Below, piece by piece: positions 9,433 through 19,214 of a DNA stretch of 64,000 bases (the stretch's first letter is position 1; each line of letters starts with the position of its first letter). The stretch is taken from NCBI GenBank assembly GCA_026390135.1, contig JAPLGN010000034.1:99638-163637 (forward strand), written 5' to 3'. The translations under genes and the position numbers were made by a program. The DNA comes from Campylobacterales bacterium. GTDB taxonomy: Bacteria > Campylobacterota > Campylobacteria > Campylobacterales > Sulfurimonadaceae. The notes beneath the pieces were generated by a model, which did not search any database, was not told the DNA's origin, and saw nothing but the letters and a program-made list of their open reading frames with translations.

Positions 9433-9713
9433 ATATTCCATTGATTTCCATTGAAAATTCCAATAATTTCTATTCTGTTTTCAAAATCATTTACTCGATA
9501 AGGAACGACATAGCCCATAAAAATCAAATCTCTTACGTTGATATGCTTCGATTTAATGGATTGACGACATTTATAGGGCATTGAAAGAAGAGAATAAACG
9601 CTTTTATCTAAATCATTTTTAAAACTTTGGGCTTGCAGAAAACTATCCTCTGCAATAAATTCTAAAACTTGTTCCAGTTCGAGTAAAAAGCGAGCTGTCT
9701 TTTCAATGCGCAT
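9429..9713 (-). CDS. RelE/ParE-type toxin
   Basis: A 94-aa protein with the plasmid-stabilisation toxin pattern. Helices begin with ARFLLELEQVLEFIAEDS, a central Lys/Arg-rich strand region follows (KCRQSIKSKHINVRDL), and the end is YRVNDFENRIEIIGIFNG. Its start overlaps the end of the upstream antitoxin gene by 11 bp, the standard arrangement for such modules. The stop lies inside the duplicated segment. Whether it cleaves mRNA (RelE) or poisons gyrase (ParE) cannot be decided from sequence. Confidence 0.75.
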   Translation of the reverse strand: MRIEKTARFLLELEQVLEFIAEDSFLQAQSFKNDLDKSVYSLLSMPYKCRQSIKSKHINVRDLIFMGYVVPYRVNDFENRIEIIGIFNGNQWNI

Positions 9714-9948
9714 ATTTTGAACGGACTCTGTCCATCATCTCATTCATCCCCTCATCGTATGGTGTGAGGATTTCTTTTTTTGCATCAATATCAGCAAGAC
9801 GTTTGGCAATCTCAATCGTGTATTTATCTGCTATCGTATCACTATTTTCAGGTGTTAATTTAACTTTTCCAGCAGGTAATGTCTGTAAAAAGGCTTTTAC
9901 TTTTTCAAGAAGAGTTTCGTCTTGAAGTTCAAGATGATAAGCTAGCAT
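9703..9948 (-). CDS. Antitoxin partner of the RelE/ParE-type toxin
   Basis: An 81-aa acidic protein starting at the ATG at 9948, preceded by an AGAGGA ribosome site. A longer open frame to 9984 lacks such a site. It has a leading DETLLEKVKAFLQTLP helix segment and a long helical C-terminus rich in Asp/Glu/Lys that would wrap the toxin. It overlaps the toxin gene by 11 bp. I recognise no named antitoxin family, so the role is inferred from position, size and charge. Confidence 0.65.
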   Translation of the reverse strand: MLAYHLELQDETLLEKVKAFLQTLPAGKVKLTPENSDTIADKYTIEIAKRLADIDAKKEILTPYDEGMNEMMDRVRSKYAH

Positions 9949-10002
9949 ACTAAAATCCTCTGTAAAAATTTTATAATAAACCATTGTATCGGAAAGTTTG
10001 TT

Positions 10003-10118
10003 AGGGAGTCAAGGAAGTGTATAAGAGTGTCATTCCCGTGAAGACGGGAATCCAGCTGGATCTCCGCCTGCGCGGAGATGACGAAAGAAGAAAAAAACTC
10101 TTAGAAGTTAAGAGTTAA
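10003..10118. repeat. Duplicated porin-3'-flank segment, copy B
   Basis: Partner of 9301-9432. It contains a palindromic repeat copy (10029-10082) followed by the final codons of the porin gene. It marks the right border of the toxin-antitoxin insertion. Confidence 0.75.
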
Positions 10119-11381
10119 GTATGCTTGTACTACGTTATCGCTAGCAGCACCATTTGCTTTTTCATTGATATATGCCAATGTTGTGTCCAATGGCCCGAAA
10201 GATTTAGATGCAGTTAGTGCAAGTTCTTTCAAATCACCTGCGTTAGCAGCATCATCATTATTTACACCTGTATAGTATGCACCGAATTTAGCGATATCTT
10301 TTGCATTGTACTCAGCTGTTACGTTCATTGATTTAGCACCTGCAGCACCTACATATCCGTAGTTCCAAAATGCTTCTGTGTACAATTTAGATTGTGCACC
10401 AACAAGATTGTTTGTTGCAACGTTAGCAATTTTAAGTGCACCGTCTTTATCAGCTTTTGAATATGCAGCAGAAACTTTTAAGTTTTGAACACCCTCATAT
10501 CCAACTTTAACAGCATATGCAGAAGAATCATGGAAAGTTGCTGCTAAACCTTTTGTTGAAATATCAGCATATTGTACACCAATTTTTGCATTTTTAACCA
10601 ATTGGCAATCCCAATCAGCTTGCAACCAATATGCATCAGCTACGTTTACAACATTGTAATACCATGCTTGAGCAACAAGAGGTTTCCATGAGTTATTCAC
10701 GATAGCAGCAGCGTAAGCACCACCATCTACAAAAGTTGACATAGCAGCACCTGTTGCCATAATGCCATCGATACCAAGAGCTTGTGTTCCAGCTGCAGCA
10801 CTAAGATCTTGACGATTATCAAATGCAGCATTAACTGGAGCTAATGCATTAACACCATTACCTTTTCCTACCCATCCAGCTACCAAAGTTGTATCAGGAA
10901 GATCTTGGTTAATCAAAAGTGCTGCATCAAATGTATTTGCTGCAACTGACCATTTTTCAGAGAATGCCAAAGGAGTATCAAGCTCCATACGACCCAATTT
11001 AGCAGTAGTTTTACCTACAGTTGCTGCCAACCATGCTTCGCTAACCCACATTTTATCTGCTACATCAGCACGACCAGTTGGAGTAAAGCTCGCAGGATGT
11101 GCACCAGTCCATGTGTTAGCTACAAGGTTATTTTCAAGACCAAGAGTACTAACACCCATTCCAGTTACACCAAATGAAACACCCTTAAGTAAATCACCTG
11201 TAGCACCAACACGAAGTGCTGTATCAGCTGCACTTGAAGCTTGATCAAAAAGACTTGCAGTGCCAGCATCATTTGTACTGTAAAAAAGTTTAGCATCACC
11301 GCTAACTTTTACATTGTCAATTGCGAATGCGCTTGCACCCATTACCATTGCGGCTACTAGACTCATTTTTACTAATTTCAT
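10101..11381 (-). CDS. Major outer membrane porin (Campylobacterota OprD-like)
   Basis: A 426-aa protein with a clear signal peptide (MKLVKMSLVAAMVMGASAFA, cleavage near residue 20). A long series of amphipathic beta strands follows, ending in the aromatic C-terminal YLTLNF typical of barrel proteins. Ala, Gly and Asn content is high, as in abundant porins. It would form the general diffusion channel of the outer membrane. An AAGGAG ribosome site sits 6 nt before the ATG and the gene is monocistronic. Its 3' end is partly duplicated at 9393-9432. Confidence 0.82.
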   Translation of the reverse strand: MKLVKMSLVAAMVMGASAFAIDNVKVSGDAKLFYSTNDAGTASLFDQASSAADTALRVGATGDLLKGVSFGVTGMGVSTLGLENNLVANTWTGAHPASFTPTGRADVADKMWVSEAWLAATVGKTTAKLGRMELDTPLAFSEKWSVAANTFDAALLINQDLPDTTLVAGWVGKGNGVNALAPVNAAFDNRQDLSAAAGTQALGIDGIMATGAAMSTFVDGGAYAAAIVNNSWKPLVAQAWYYNVVNVADAYWLQADWDCQLVKNAKIGVQYADISTKGLAATFHDSSAYAVKVGYEGVQNLKVSAAYSKADKDGALKIANVATNNLVGAQSKLYTEAFWNYGYVGAAGAKSMNVTAEYNAKDIAKFGAYYTGVNNDDAANAGDLKELALTASKSFGPLDTTLAYINEKANGAASDNVVQAYLTLNF

Positions 11382-11630
11382 TGATTCTCCTTAAATAAAA
11401 CTTGACTTTGGGAATTACCCCTGTTTTGTTTCGTCGGAGTTAATTGTAACTCTGGAAATCTTAAACTACGCTGTAATTGACGAAATATATTTACTGTTCG
11501 TTTACCAGAGTAACACCCCTATTTTAGGCTATTACATTATTGTCACATTTTATTTTCTCTGGTAATCCAGTCGTTATACATCACTTTGTGGTATAGTTTG
11601 AAATGATCATAATGTAAAGGAAAATCTATT

Positions 11631-12110
11631 ATGCACGCTAAAACTTACCTCTATACTGTACTCTCTGCTCTTATGTTGAGCGGATGTGCGGCCAATACTA
11701 CGGGCGTTACTCCCTCTCAAAACACTAACTTACAAACTGTCTCCCCTAGCGGTACTGCCGTATCTCATGGAGGTGCTATGCAGCGCTCACTGGACAGCTG
11801 GCTAAAAGAAGAGTGGTCACCGATGACGGAAACAACCCTCAAAACAACATCAACCCCTGATGGAACCGTGATCCAAACCAAGACTGAGGCCACTCAAATA
11901 GTAACAACAACCACTGCTCCTAATGGCAAGGTAGTGACAACAACGACTCCTGTTGTAGCCGAACCTGCCGATGAAACACCATTTACATTGCAAAAATACG
12001 CGGATAAATGGAAAAAATATCATGAAAAACAAGAAAAATTAAATGAAGGGAAGCCCAAAGAGGCTTCAAATGTAGAAAAATTGGAAAGTATGCCTGCGAT
12101 TGGAAAGTAA
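11631..12110 (+). CDS. Putative lipoprotein of unknown function
   Basis: A 159-aa protein with a signal peptide and a lipobox MLSGC (Cys at about residue 19). A Thr/Ser-rich middle contains repeated TTT and TQI/VTTTT stretches (about 65-110), and the C-terminus is Lys-rich. It ends NVEKLESMPAIGK; a similar NVEKIEAAPAI motif occurs in the secreted protein at 19596. AAAGG precedes the start and a TATAGT at 11592-11597 may be its -10 box. I do not recognise a family. Confidence 0.65.
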   Translation: MHAKTYLYTVLSALMLSGCAANTTGVTPSQNTNLQTVSPSGTAVSHGGAMQRSLDSWLKEEWSPMTETTLKTTSTPDGTVIQTKTEATQIVTTTTAPNGKVVTTTTPVVAEPADETPFTLQKYADKWKKYHEKQEKLNEGKPKEASNVEKLESMPAIGK

Positions 12111-12127
12111 CGTTTCGTAACGTTTTT

Positions 12128-12153
12128 GTCATTCCCGCGAAGGCGGGAATGAC
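12128..12153. terminator. Palindromic repeat copy acting as possible bidirectional terminator
   Basis: A perfect 26-bp palindrome of the GTCATTCCCGCGAAGG family. It sits in the 53-bp gap between two convergent genes (lipoprotein and fabI), where it would form a strong GC-rich hairpin in both transcripts. Terminator function is an inference. Confidence 0.55.
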
Positions 12154-12163
12154 GAATAGATGA

Positions 12164-12991
<828 letters not shown>

Positions 12992-13011
12992 TTATTTCCT
13001 TTTATAGTATT

Positions 13012-13065
13012 GTCATTCCCGCGAAGGCGGGAATCTAGCTGGATCCCTGCCTTCGCGGGGATGAC
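13012..13065. repeat. Dispersed palindromic repeat, copy between fabI and tpiA
   Basis: Two inverted units of the family joined by a CTAGCTGGATC centre, forming a 54-bp near-palindrome. The same composite form occurs at 13798-13851 and, less perfectly, at 10029-10082. Confidence 0.8.
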
Positions 13066-13067
13066 AA

Positions 13068-13775
13068 TTATTGTTTTAACTCCGCCGCTTGTGCAATCAT
13101 TTCGCAAAAATCATTGGCACTTAGAGATGCAGAACCTACTAAAACCCCGTCAACATTGCCAAGTGCCATAATCTCACCAGCATTGTCTACCTTAACACTT
13201 CCGCCGTAGAGCAATGGAGCTGTTGTTTTTAGACGTAAGGCGGTATGGACTGCTTCAATCTCATCATTACTCGGTGTCAAACCTGTTCCAATAGCCCATA
13301 CCGGCTCATAAGCAAGAATGAGATCGGGATAACTCAGATCAATTCCAACAAATTGATCATCAATATAACGCATTAATGCCTCATTACCTTGCTCTCGAAT
13401 TGTCAGGGGTTCACCAACACAATAGACGATGACAAATCCTTGCTCGGCGAAAAAACGAAATTTTTCTGCAATTTGCTCTTGCGTTTCGCCCAAAACATGA
13501 CGACGTTCACTGTGACCGATGAGAATGGTTTTAATATCAAATTCTTCAAGTTGTTCAAGGGCAATTTCACCTGTAAACGCTCCATTAGAGACTGGATACG
13601 CGTTTTGAACTCCAATCAGTACATTTCGAGGAATATGTTCCAATGCAGTAAAAGGGGGAAAAACGATAATCGTATCCTCGATTGCATTAGCAGAAACAAA
13701 CGATTCAACAACTGCCATATACGCCCTAGTCTCTTGACGCGTTTTGTTGGCTTTAAAATTGGCACACAAAATCAT
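13068..13775 (-). CDS. tpiA: Triosephosphate isomerase
   Basis: A 235-aa TIM barrel that interconverts dihydroxyacetone phosphate and glyceraldehyde 3-phosphate. The active-site pieces are Asn/Lys in ANFKANK, His in IGHSERR, and Glu in AYEPVWAIGTG, with the phosphate loop near LLYGGSVK. I choose the ATG at 13775 because it gives the normal N-terminus MILCANFK. A nine-residue upstream extension has no counterpart in the family. It is third in the gap-pgk-tpiA-fabI run. Confidence 0.96.
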   Translation of the reverse strand: MILCANFKANKTRQETRAYMAVVESFVSANAIEDTIIVFPPFTALEHIPRNVLIGVQNAYPVSNGAFTGEIALEQLEEFDIKTILIGHSERRHVLGETQEQIAEKFRFFAEQGFVIVYCVGEPLTIREQGNEALMRYIDDQFVGIDLSYPDLILAYEPVWAIGTGLTPSNDEIEAVHTALRLKTTAPLLYGGSVKVDNAGEIMALGNVDGVLVGSASLSANDFCEMIAQAAELKQ

Positions 13776-13797
13776 AATTGCTCCTTTTATTACTATT

Positions 13798-13851
13798 GTC
13801 ACTCTCGCGAAGGCGGGAGTCTAGCTGGATTCCCGCCTTCGCGGGAATGAC
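13798..13851. repeat. Dispersed palindromic repeat, copy between tpiA and pgk
   Basis: A 54-bp composite of two inverted units with a CTAGCTGGATT centre, nearly identical to the copy at 13012-13065. Confidence 0.8.
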
Positions 13852-13859
13852 GGGATTTA

Positions 13860-15053
13860 TTATTTCATCAAAGGTTTTACGCCCGGAAGCACTTTACCCT
13901 CTAATAGTTCAAGTGAAGCACCACCACCCGTAGAGATAAAGCTCATCTCTTCATCGACGCCCACGCGCTGCACTAAATCAGCAGTATCTCCACCGCCAAC
14001 AACAGTCGTTGCATTCATTTCCGCTACGATATGTGCTATGCGATTCGATCCCTTGGCAAATTTTTCGATCTCGAACACGCCCATAGGACCATTCCACAAT
14101 ACGGTTTGAACATCTTCAAGCACGATACGATATAACTCTACCGTAGCATGCCCAATATCGAGACCCATCCATCCTTCTGGAATTTCTTGTGCGCTTACCA
14201 TCCGTACATGAGAATCCGCACTAAATTTTTCTGCCGCTAAAACGTCAACGGGCAAATAAAATTTGACCCCCAAACGTTTTGCTTCAAGCATGATTTTTTC
14301 TGCTTCACCGATCAAATCATCTTCTACCAGAGAATTACCGATGTCGTAGCCTAACGCTTTTAAAAAGGTAAACGCCATCCCGCCGCCGATCAAAATTTTA
14401 TCCACACGCGGCAAAAGATTGACTAATGCTTCAAGTTTCCCAGAAACCTTAGAACCTCCTACTATCGCTGCAAAAGGACGAACCGGATGCTCTAGCAACG
14501 TATCAAAAAATTCAATTTCTTTGAGAAGTAAAAATCCTGCTGCTTTGTGTGCACTGTCAAAGTGCTGCGTTATTCCTGCAACTGATGCATGAGCACGATG
14601 ACTGACACCAAATGCATCATTAATATACACTTCAGCAAGTGCTGCAAGTTTGGCAGAAAATTCTGGATCATTTTTAGTCTCTCCCCCTTCAAAGCGAAGA
14701 TTTTCAAGCAATAATATCTCTCCCTCCCCAAGATTAGCAGCACGTGTTTTAGCATCTTCGCCTACTACATCGGACGCTAAAGCAATGTCCATCTTTAGAA
14801 GCTGTTGCAATCTTCGCGCTACATGTGCGAGAGAATCTTCTTCACTAAAAACGCCTGCTTTTGGACGACCAAAATGAGATGCCAATATAATCGCACACTC
14901 TTGATCGAGACAATATTTGATTGTTGCAAGAGCTGAACGTATGCGACGATCATCCGTAATATTGTCAAAATCGTCAACAGGGACATTAAAATCACAGCGA
15001 ATAAATACTTTTTTTTGAAAAATGTCACACTCTTTTATGCTTAACAGTTTCAT
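13860..15053 (-). CDS. pgk: Phosphoglycerate kinase
   Basis: A 397-aa enzyme interconverting 1,3-bisphosphoglycerate and 3-phosphoglycerate with ADP/ATP. Family signatures are [10 protein letters not shown] near residue 20, ASHFGRPK near 60, [12 protein letters not shown] near 200, and GGGDTADLV near 355 in the nucleotide-binding C-terminal domain. The start overlaps the gap stop codon (ATGA), so the two are coupled. A GGAG site for pgk lies inside the last codons of gap. In an autotroph the same pair would serve carbon fixation or gluconeogenesis. Confidence 0.97.
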   Translation of the reverse strand: MKLLSIKECDIFQKKVFIRCDFNVPVDDFDNITDDRRIRSALATIKYCLDQECAIILASHFGRPKAGVFSEEDSLAHVARRLQQLLKMDIALASDVVGEDAKTRAANLGEGEILLLENLRFEGGETKNDPEFSAKLAALAEVYINDAFGVSHRAHASVAGITQHFDSAHKAAGFLLLKEIEFFDTLLEHPVRPFAAIVGGSKVSGKLEALVNLLPRVDKILIGGGMAFTFLKALGYDIGNSLVEDDLIGEAEKIMLEAKRLGVKFYLPVDVLAAEKFSADSHVRMVSAQEIPEGWMGLDIGHATVELYRIVLEDVQTVLWNGPMGVFEIEKFAKGSNRIAHIVAEMNATTVVGGGDTADLVQRVGVDEEMSFISTGGGASLELLEGKVLPGVKPLMK

Positions 15054-16063
15054 TTTACTCCTTTGGTGTTAATAATATACAATGCCATGTCAATCAATCG
15101 GTTTGAATAGCCCCATTCGTTATCGTACCATGCCATAATCTTGATCAAATTTCCGTCGATAACTTGAATCAAGTCATCCGCAACCGTGGCACTAAAAGGT
15201 GATCCGACAAAATCTTGCGACACACGATACCGCTCATCAATTTCTAAAATCCCGCGCATTTGACCGTTGGCATAGGATTTGAAAAGAGCACTGATCTCTT
15301 CCTTGGTTGTTTTTTTTGAGACAACCACGTTCAAATCCACCATCGACACATCCGGAGTGGGAACGCGAACACTTTGACCGTGCAGTTTTCCTTCTAAATT
15401 CGGAAGAACCAAACTAATGGCCTTAGCTGCACCCGTCGTTGTAGGTACCATATTGACACCTGCTGCACGAGAACGGCGCTTATCTTGAGCGTGTGCAGTA
15501 TCGATGATCGCTTGTCCATTCGTATACGCATGAATCGTCGTCATCAACCCTTTTTCAATGCCTAGTTCTTCATCTAAAATCCGAGCAATAGGACCCAGGC
15601 AGTTCGTCGTGCAGGAAGCATTTGAAATTATATCTTCACCCTTGTACAAATGCTCATTTACACCTAATACAAACGTTGGTATTTGTGAATCTTGAGCAGG
15701 CGCTGAGAGAATCACTTTTTTAACCCCTTTGCGCAGATGATGAGCAGTTGCATTTCCAGTCAAGAAAAGTCCGCTGCACTCCAAAACAACATCTGCACCG
15801 CACGCTCCAAAATCAAGATTTTCAGGATTTTTTTCACAAAATATTTTGACACTCTTCGACCCAATTTTGAGATGCTCTCCATCCATCACGCTGACTGCAT
15901 CAAATTGCCCATGTACGGAATCATTTTGTAAAAGATAACACATCATCTCTATGGATGCCATATCATTAATTGCAACCAATTCCACATCATCACGTCCGGC
16001 AATAAGGCGGGTTACACAGCGTCCTATTCGACCGAATCCATTGATAGCGATTTTTAACGCCAT
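15050..16063 (-). CDS. gap: Glyceraldehyde-3-phosphate dehydrogenase, type I
   Basis: A 337-aa NAD(P)-dependent enzyme. The N-terminal NGFGRIGR is the Rossmann loop, the catalytic Cys is in [12 protein letters not shown], and [11 protein letters not shown] is near the C-terminus. The true start is the ATG at 16063; an upstream extension of 47 codons lies in the intergenic region and does not resemble the family. It is transcribed away from nadD and leads the glycolytic run. Confidence 0.97.
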   Translation of the reverse strand: MALKIAINGFGRIGRCVTRLIAGRDDVELVAINDMASIEMMCYLLQNDSVHGQFDAVSVMDGEHLKIGSKSVKIFCEKNPENLDFGACGADVVLECSGLFLTGNATAHHLRKGVKKVILSAPAQDSQIPTFVLGVNEHLYKGEDIISNASCTTNCLGPIARILDEELGIEKGLMTTIHAYTNGQAIIDTAHAQDKRRSRAAGVNMVPTTTGAAKAISLVLPNLEGKLHGQSVRVPTPDVSMVDLNVVVSKKTTKEEISALFKSYANGQMRGILEIDERYRVSQDFVGSPFSATVADDLIQVIDGNLIKIMAWYDNEWGYSNRLIDMALYIINTKGVK

Positions 16064-16113
16064 AAAACTATTTCCCTTGTTACCATAATAAGGGGATTTT
16101 ACCAAAAATCGGT

Positions 16114-16119
16114 TATAAT
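16114..16119 (+). promoter_or_regulatory. -10 box of nadD
   Basis: TATAAT in the context GGTTATAATTTCGTT, 22 bp before the nadD ATG. The same extended sequence, with one change, precedes tRNA-Arg at 17034, which supports it as a local promoter consensus. Confidence 0.6.
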
Positions 16120-16140
16120 TTCGTTTAAAAGAAGTTATAG

Positions 16141-16686
16141 ATGAACATTGCTCTCTATGGTGGTAGTTTCGATCCTCCTCATATCGGGCATGTACGTGTA
16201 GCACTTAAAGCACTTGAAATGCTGGAGATTGATAAGCTTATTATCGTTCCGGCATTTAAGAACCCATTTAAGCCCTCCGTGAGTGCCGATGGCATGCAGC
16301 GGTTACAATGGTTAAAAAAGATATTTGCGTCCACTCCAAAAATTGAGATAAGCTCTTTCGAGATTGACCAACATAGAAGTGTCTATACGATTGAAACCGT
16401 ACGTCATTACGCGAAAATTTGCGACAAGCTCTATCTGATCATCGGAGCCGATAATTTAGCAACGCTTCAACAGTGGCGCGATATTGATGCACTGCGCACC
16501 ATGGTGACGTTTGTCGTAGCCTCTCGAGACGGAATACACATTCCCAATGAAATGATCACCCTCCCTGTAAATGAGGGGGTTAGTTCAACCGATTTTCGTC
16601 ACTCGTTTGGTTCGCTTGGACTGGATGAGGAAATCGAAAATGACATTACAACATACTATAAGGAACATTATGAACCCACGAATTGA
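16141..16686 (+). CDS. nadD: Nicotinate-nucleotide adenylyltransferase
   Basis: A 181-aa nucleotidyltransferase making deamido-NAD from nicotinate mononucleotide and ATP. The N-terminal GGSFDPPHIGHVRVA block holds the HxGH motif. The C-terminal GVSSTDFRHS is the ISSTxxR motif that binds the ATP phosphates. Its end overlaps rsfS by 17 bp, the usual nadD-rsfS pairing. Confidence 0.95.
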   Translation: MNIALYGGSFDPPHIGHVRVALKALEMLEIDKLIIVPAFKNPFKPSVSADGMQRLQWLKKIFASTPKIEISSFEIDQHRSVYTIETVRHYAKICDKLYLIIGADNLATLQQWRDIDALRTMVTFVVASRDGIHIPNEMITLPVNEGVSSTDFRHSFGSLGLDEEIENDITTYYKEHYEPTN

Positions 16687-16999
16687 AAAAATCAGTTCTA
16701 TTCTCGATATGAACAAAGCAGAAAACATCGAAGTATTTGAACTCATCGGCAGTGACTATTTCGCTGACTATGTAGTCCTCGCATCATCATTGGGTGAGCG
16801 TCATACCATCGCATTACTCGATCACCTCAAAAGAGGGCTAAAACCTGAAGAACAGTTTTTATACGTTGACGAAAGCGGCGATTGGGTTGCTATTGATTTG
16901 GGTGATATTCTTATCCATATTTTAACACCGCAATACCGTCTTAAATATGACCTAGAAAGCTTCTTAAAAGATGTTGCTGCACGAAAGAATAAAGACTAA
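16670..16999 (+). CDS. rsfS: Ribosomal silencing factor RsfS
   Basis: A 109-aa protein that binds ribosomal protein uL14 and blocks subunit joining under nutrient limitation. Family blocks are ADYVVLASSLGERH in the centre and ESGDWVAIDLGDILIHIL in the second half. The ATG at 16670 matches the family N-terminus and lies inside the end of nadD. A longer open frame upstream is only nadD read out of frame. Confidence 0.93.
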   Translation: MNPRIEKISSILDMNKAENIEVFELIGSDYFADYVVLASSLGERHTIALLDHLKRGLKPEEQFLYVDESGDWVAIDLGDILIHILTPQYRLKYDLESFLKDVAARKNKD

Positions 17000-17033
17000 A
17001 AGAGCGTTTCAATAGCCTTTAAGTTTTATCGGC

Positions 17034-17039
17034 TATAAT
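17034..17039 (+). promoter_or_regulatory. -10 box of tRNA-Arg
   Basis: TATAAT in GGCTATAATTTCGTT, 17 bp upstream of the tRNA. It is nearly the same as the nadD promoter. It lies outside the island, so the tRNA keeps its native promoter after insertion. Confidence 0.6.
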
Positions 17040-17056
17040 TTCGTTCTCTTTAATGT

Positions 17057-17133
17057 GCGTCCGTAGCTCAGCTGGATAGAGCACCGGTTTGCGGTACCGG
17101 CGGTCAGGGATTCGAATTCCTTCGGGCGCACCA
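17057..17133 (+). tRNA. tRNA-Arg, anticodon GCG
   Basis: A complete 77-nt cloverleaf. The acceptor GCGTCCG pairs with CGGGCGC (one G-U), followed by A and an encoded CCA. The D stem is GCTC/GAGC. The anticodon stem CCGGT/ACCGG encloses TTGCGGT, giving anticodon GCG for CGC/CGU codons. The T loop is TTCGAAT. Its 3' half (from 17089) is the left copy of the attachment repeat, so the island restored an intact tRNA on insertion. Confidence 0.96.
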
Positions 17134-17136
17134 TTT
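17089..17136 (+). repeat. attL, 48-bp direct repeat
   Basis: Begins at the anticodon loop (TTGCGG) and runs through the tRNA CCA to TTT. It is identical base for base to 48756-48803. The flanking bases differ on both sides, which defines the repeat length. Confidence 0.93.
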
Positions 17137-17203
17137 ACAAACACCGTAATCATCGAACTTCCCTCAACTTTTATCAAACACTAAAATCACTTAAGAATTC
17201 ACT

Positions 17204-17224
17204 GGGACATACCTTGGGACATAC
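17204..17224 (+). promoter_or_regulatory. Probable integrase arm-binding sites, left end
   Basis: GGGACATAC occurs at 17204-17212 and again at 17216-17224, a 12-bp period. The same pair, same spacing and same orientation occurs at 48628-48648 inside the right end. Paired short direct repeats near the core site are what tyrosine integrases bind with their N-terminal domain. Confidence 0.6.
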
Positions 17225-17343
17225 TTTTGCATAATTTTTGTCAGCCGCCAATTTATTCTTCTCCTTCCAACAATCAAATGTAATAGTTTTTAAAAAAGTT
17301 TAGTACCATAATACAATTACTGTTACTGCCCAAGGAATCGCTT

Positions 17344-19119
17344 ATGCTATCCGATAAGAAATTAAAGTTTTTATACAATAAAAAATATGACGTCATTCTT
17401 CCACATAGAGCGTGCCTAAAATATACAAAGCTAGAATCTATTGAAGATCATGAGTACACTTATCGTATCGCATTTGAAATGCTTATACGAACAAAATCAT
17501 TTAAAAAACTCTTTGATGTAAAAATTGAGGATAGAGGTGAAAAATGGATTTCAGAAGCTAAAGCTTTAGGCTTGGATACATATGTAATCAAGCAAGAGTA
17601 TAGACCATCTTTTGGTAGTTTATTATATGAAGCTTCAGATTCCTTTACAATAGGTGATATTGGAGAAGGTGGTATAGATGGTCTTATGAAGCTGGTTGGC
17701 TATTACTACGATAAAAACAAAATTTATGCAATTAACGAAAAATATTCACTACAATATACATGCACTGAAGAAATAGATGGCAATGAAGTCTATATCAATC
17801 GACAACACTACTCAATCCCATGCAAAGATTTAAATTCACGAAATAATTCAATTATTATGAAACCTATTGATAGAGATCTACGATTAAGAGAGCTAGAGGA
17901 TGATTTTTTATCTACATTAACTTTGAAAGAGATCATAAACTTTAATGCCGTTGTGAATAGTTTTTGGAATAAACATCCATTAGTTGCAAATCTTGATGAA
18001 GATGATAGCCTATCAAGGCTGATAAATTTTTATATAAAAAGAGACAAAATATATGAAGTTAAAGATCACAAAGCGAAAGAACTAAAATACGTAAAGATTC
18101 AATCTCCCGACAGTTATTCTATTTTATCTAATCACTCAAACTTTTATATACCTTGTAGAGTGAAGAAAAATAATACAATAGTTATTGAGTTTAAGCAGCT
18201 AAGTTTAACTATACCGTTAGACGAAATAGATTCATCAGATTTGCAATTAGAAGAAAAATTCTCAGCACACATAAAATTATCAGAAATCGATTACTTAGGT
18301 AACAATAAAAGTAGCGCACTCAAAATATCTGATATTCAGAATGGATTAAATAAACTAATTCAGTACTATATTGATAGGAATAGAATCTTTCCAAATGAAT
18401 TTATTAACACTAGAACTAAAAAAATATATAAGCACTGTAGTGTCAAAAAATATTTCAATGATAATCATAGTCCTATTCAAAGTATAATTTTAGGCTCAAA
18501 CACGTACTACATTCCTTGTAAAAAAAAAGATTCATCTAAAAATGAGATTGAATTGAAGCGGATTAGTAAAAATCTTTCTCTTAAAATATTAGAAGATTGT
18601 TTTGTAAAAACAATAAACAAATCTGACATTACAAATACAGAGTTAAAAATTTCTCCTACATATACGGTGCCAGCATTAAAATTTGATGAATCCACAATAA
18701 TCAACCTACCAGTTAACATTAATTTGCCACCAAAAGAGCTAGTAGCATATATAGAAAAAATTAAAAAAGATTATGATGATAAAAATACAAATTTAAAACA
18801 TCCGATTGAAATAATCGGTGAAGAGCTAATTCGTGCTGACAAACCAAAGTCTATTGCTGAATTAGAAACAAATGAAATGAAGAAGAATATTGCAGACATC
18901 TTTTACATACATGATATACTAGAAGTTTTTTTAGAGCTAAAAGAGAGGATTAAAAAAGAACGAAAAGAAGAATACGATGAAAAAAAGCTTTTAAAGAAAA
19001 TTAGGCGTCTCGCTGGTTTCTCAAAAAACAAGATTACAATTGCTAAAACTTACATCAACTATTACATACGTGATGAAAGATATAAAGAACTAATCACTGG
19101 CGTATCGAGCAAAGAATAA
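17344..19119 (+). CDS. Protein of unknown function with three internal repeats
   Basis: A 591-aa protein, first gene inside attL, with AAGGAA before the start. I do not recognise a family. Three modules of roughly 95 residues are visible (about 114-205, 223-320 and 335-430). Each opens with a helix like LNKLIQYYIDRNRIF, contains a Tyr-Ile-Pro-Cys (YIPC or YSIPC) strand about 45 residues later, and has a further helix containing LED or LEE. The C-terminus (about 465-585) is Lys/Glu-rich and helical. There is no signal peptide or transmembrane segment. Adenine-rich codon use differs from the core genes, in keeping with transfer. Confidence 0.6.
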   Translation: MLSDKKLKFLYNKKYDVILPHRACLKYTKLESIEDHEYTYRIAFEMLIRTKSFKKLFDVKIEDRGEKWISEAKALGLDTYVIKQEYRPSFGSLLYEASDSFTIGDIGEGGIDGLMKLVGYYYDKNKIYAINEKYSLQYTCTEEIDGNEVYINRQHYSIPCKDLNSRNNSIIMKPIDRDLRLRELEDDFLSTLTLKEIINFNAVVNSFWNKHPLVANLDEDDSLSRLINFYIKRDKIYEVKDHKAKELKYVKIQSPDSYSILSNHSNFYIPCRVKKNNTIVIEFKQLSLTIPLDEIDSSDLQLEEKFSAHIKLSEIDYLGNNKSSALKISDIQNGLNKLIQYYIDRNRIFPNEFINTRTKKIYKHCSVKKYFNDNHSPIQSIILGSNTYYIPCKKKDSSKNEIELKRISKNLSLKILEDCFVKTINKSDITNTELKISPTYTVPALKFDESTIINLPVNINLPPKELVAYIEKIKKDYDDKNTNLKHPIEIIGEELIRADKPKSIAELETNEMKKNIADIFYIHDILEVFLELKERIKKERKEEYDEKKLLKKIRRLAGFSKNKITIAKTYINYYIRDERYKELITGVSSKE

Positions 19120-19182
19120 AATCAGTGCACTTTTTCTCACTGACACCTATGATGAAACAATTCAACAGATGAAATCCTCGTA

Positions 19183-19205
19183 CCCCTCTGATAAATTCAG
19201 AGGGG
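19183..19205. terminator. Perfect 9-bp stem hairpin between convergent genes
   Basis: CCCCTCTGA and TCAGAGGGG enclose a TAAAT loop in the gap between the 591-aa gene and the convergent Xre-type gene. No clear T-run follows on either strand, so termination is likely but not certain. Confidence 0.5.
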
Positions 19206-19214
19206 ACGGGGGAG

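Noticed and set aside
16064..16204. 47-codon N-terminal extension of gap
   Set aside because: It runs through the divergent promoter region and nadD start and does not resemble any GAPDH. The ATG at 16063 gives the normal start.
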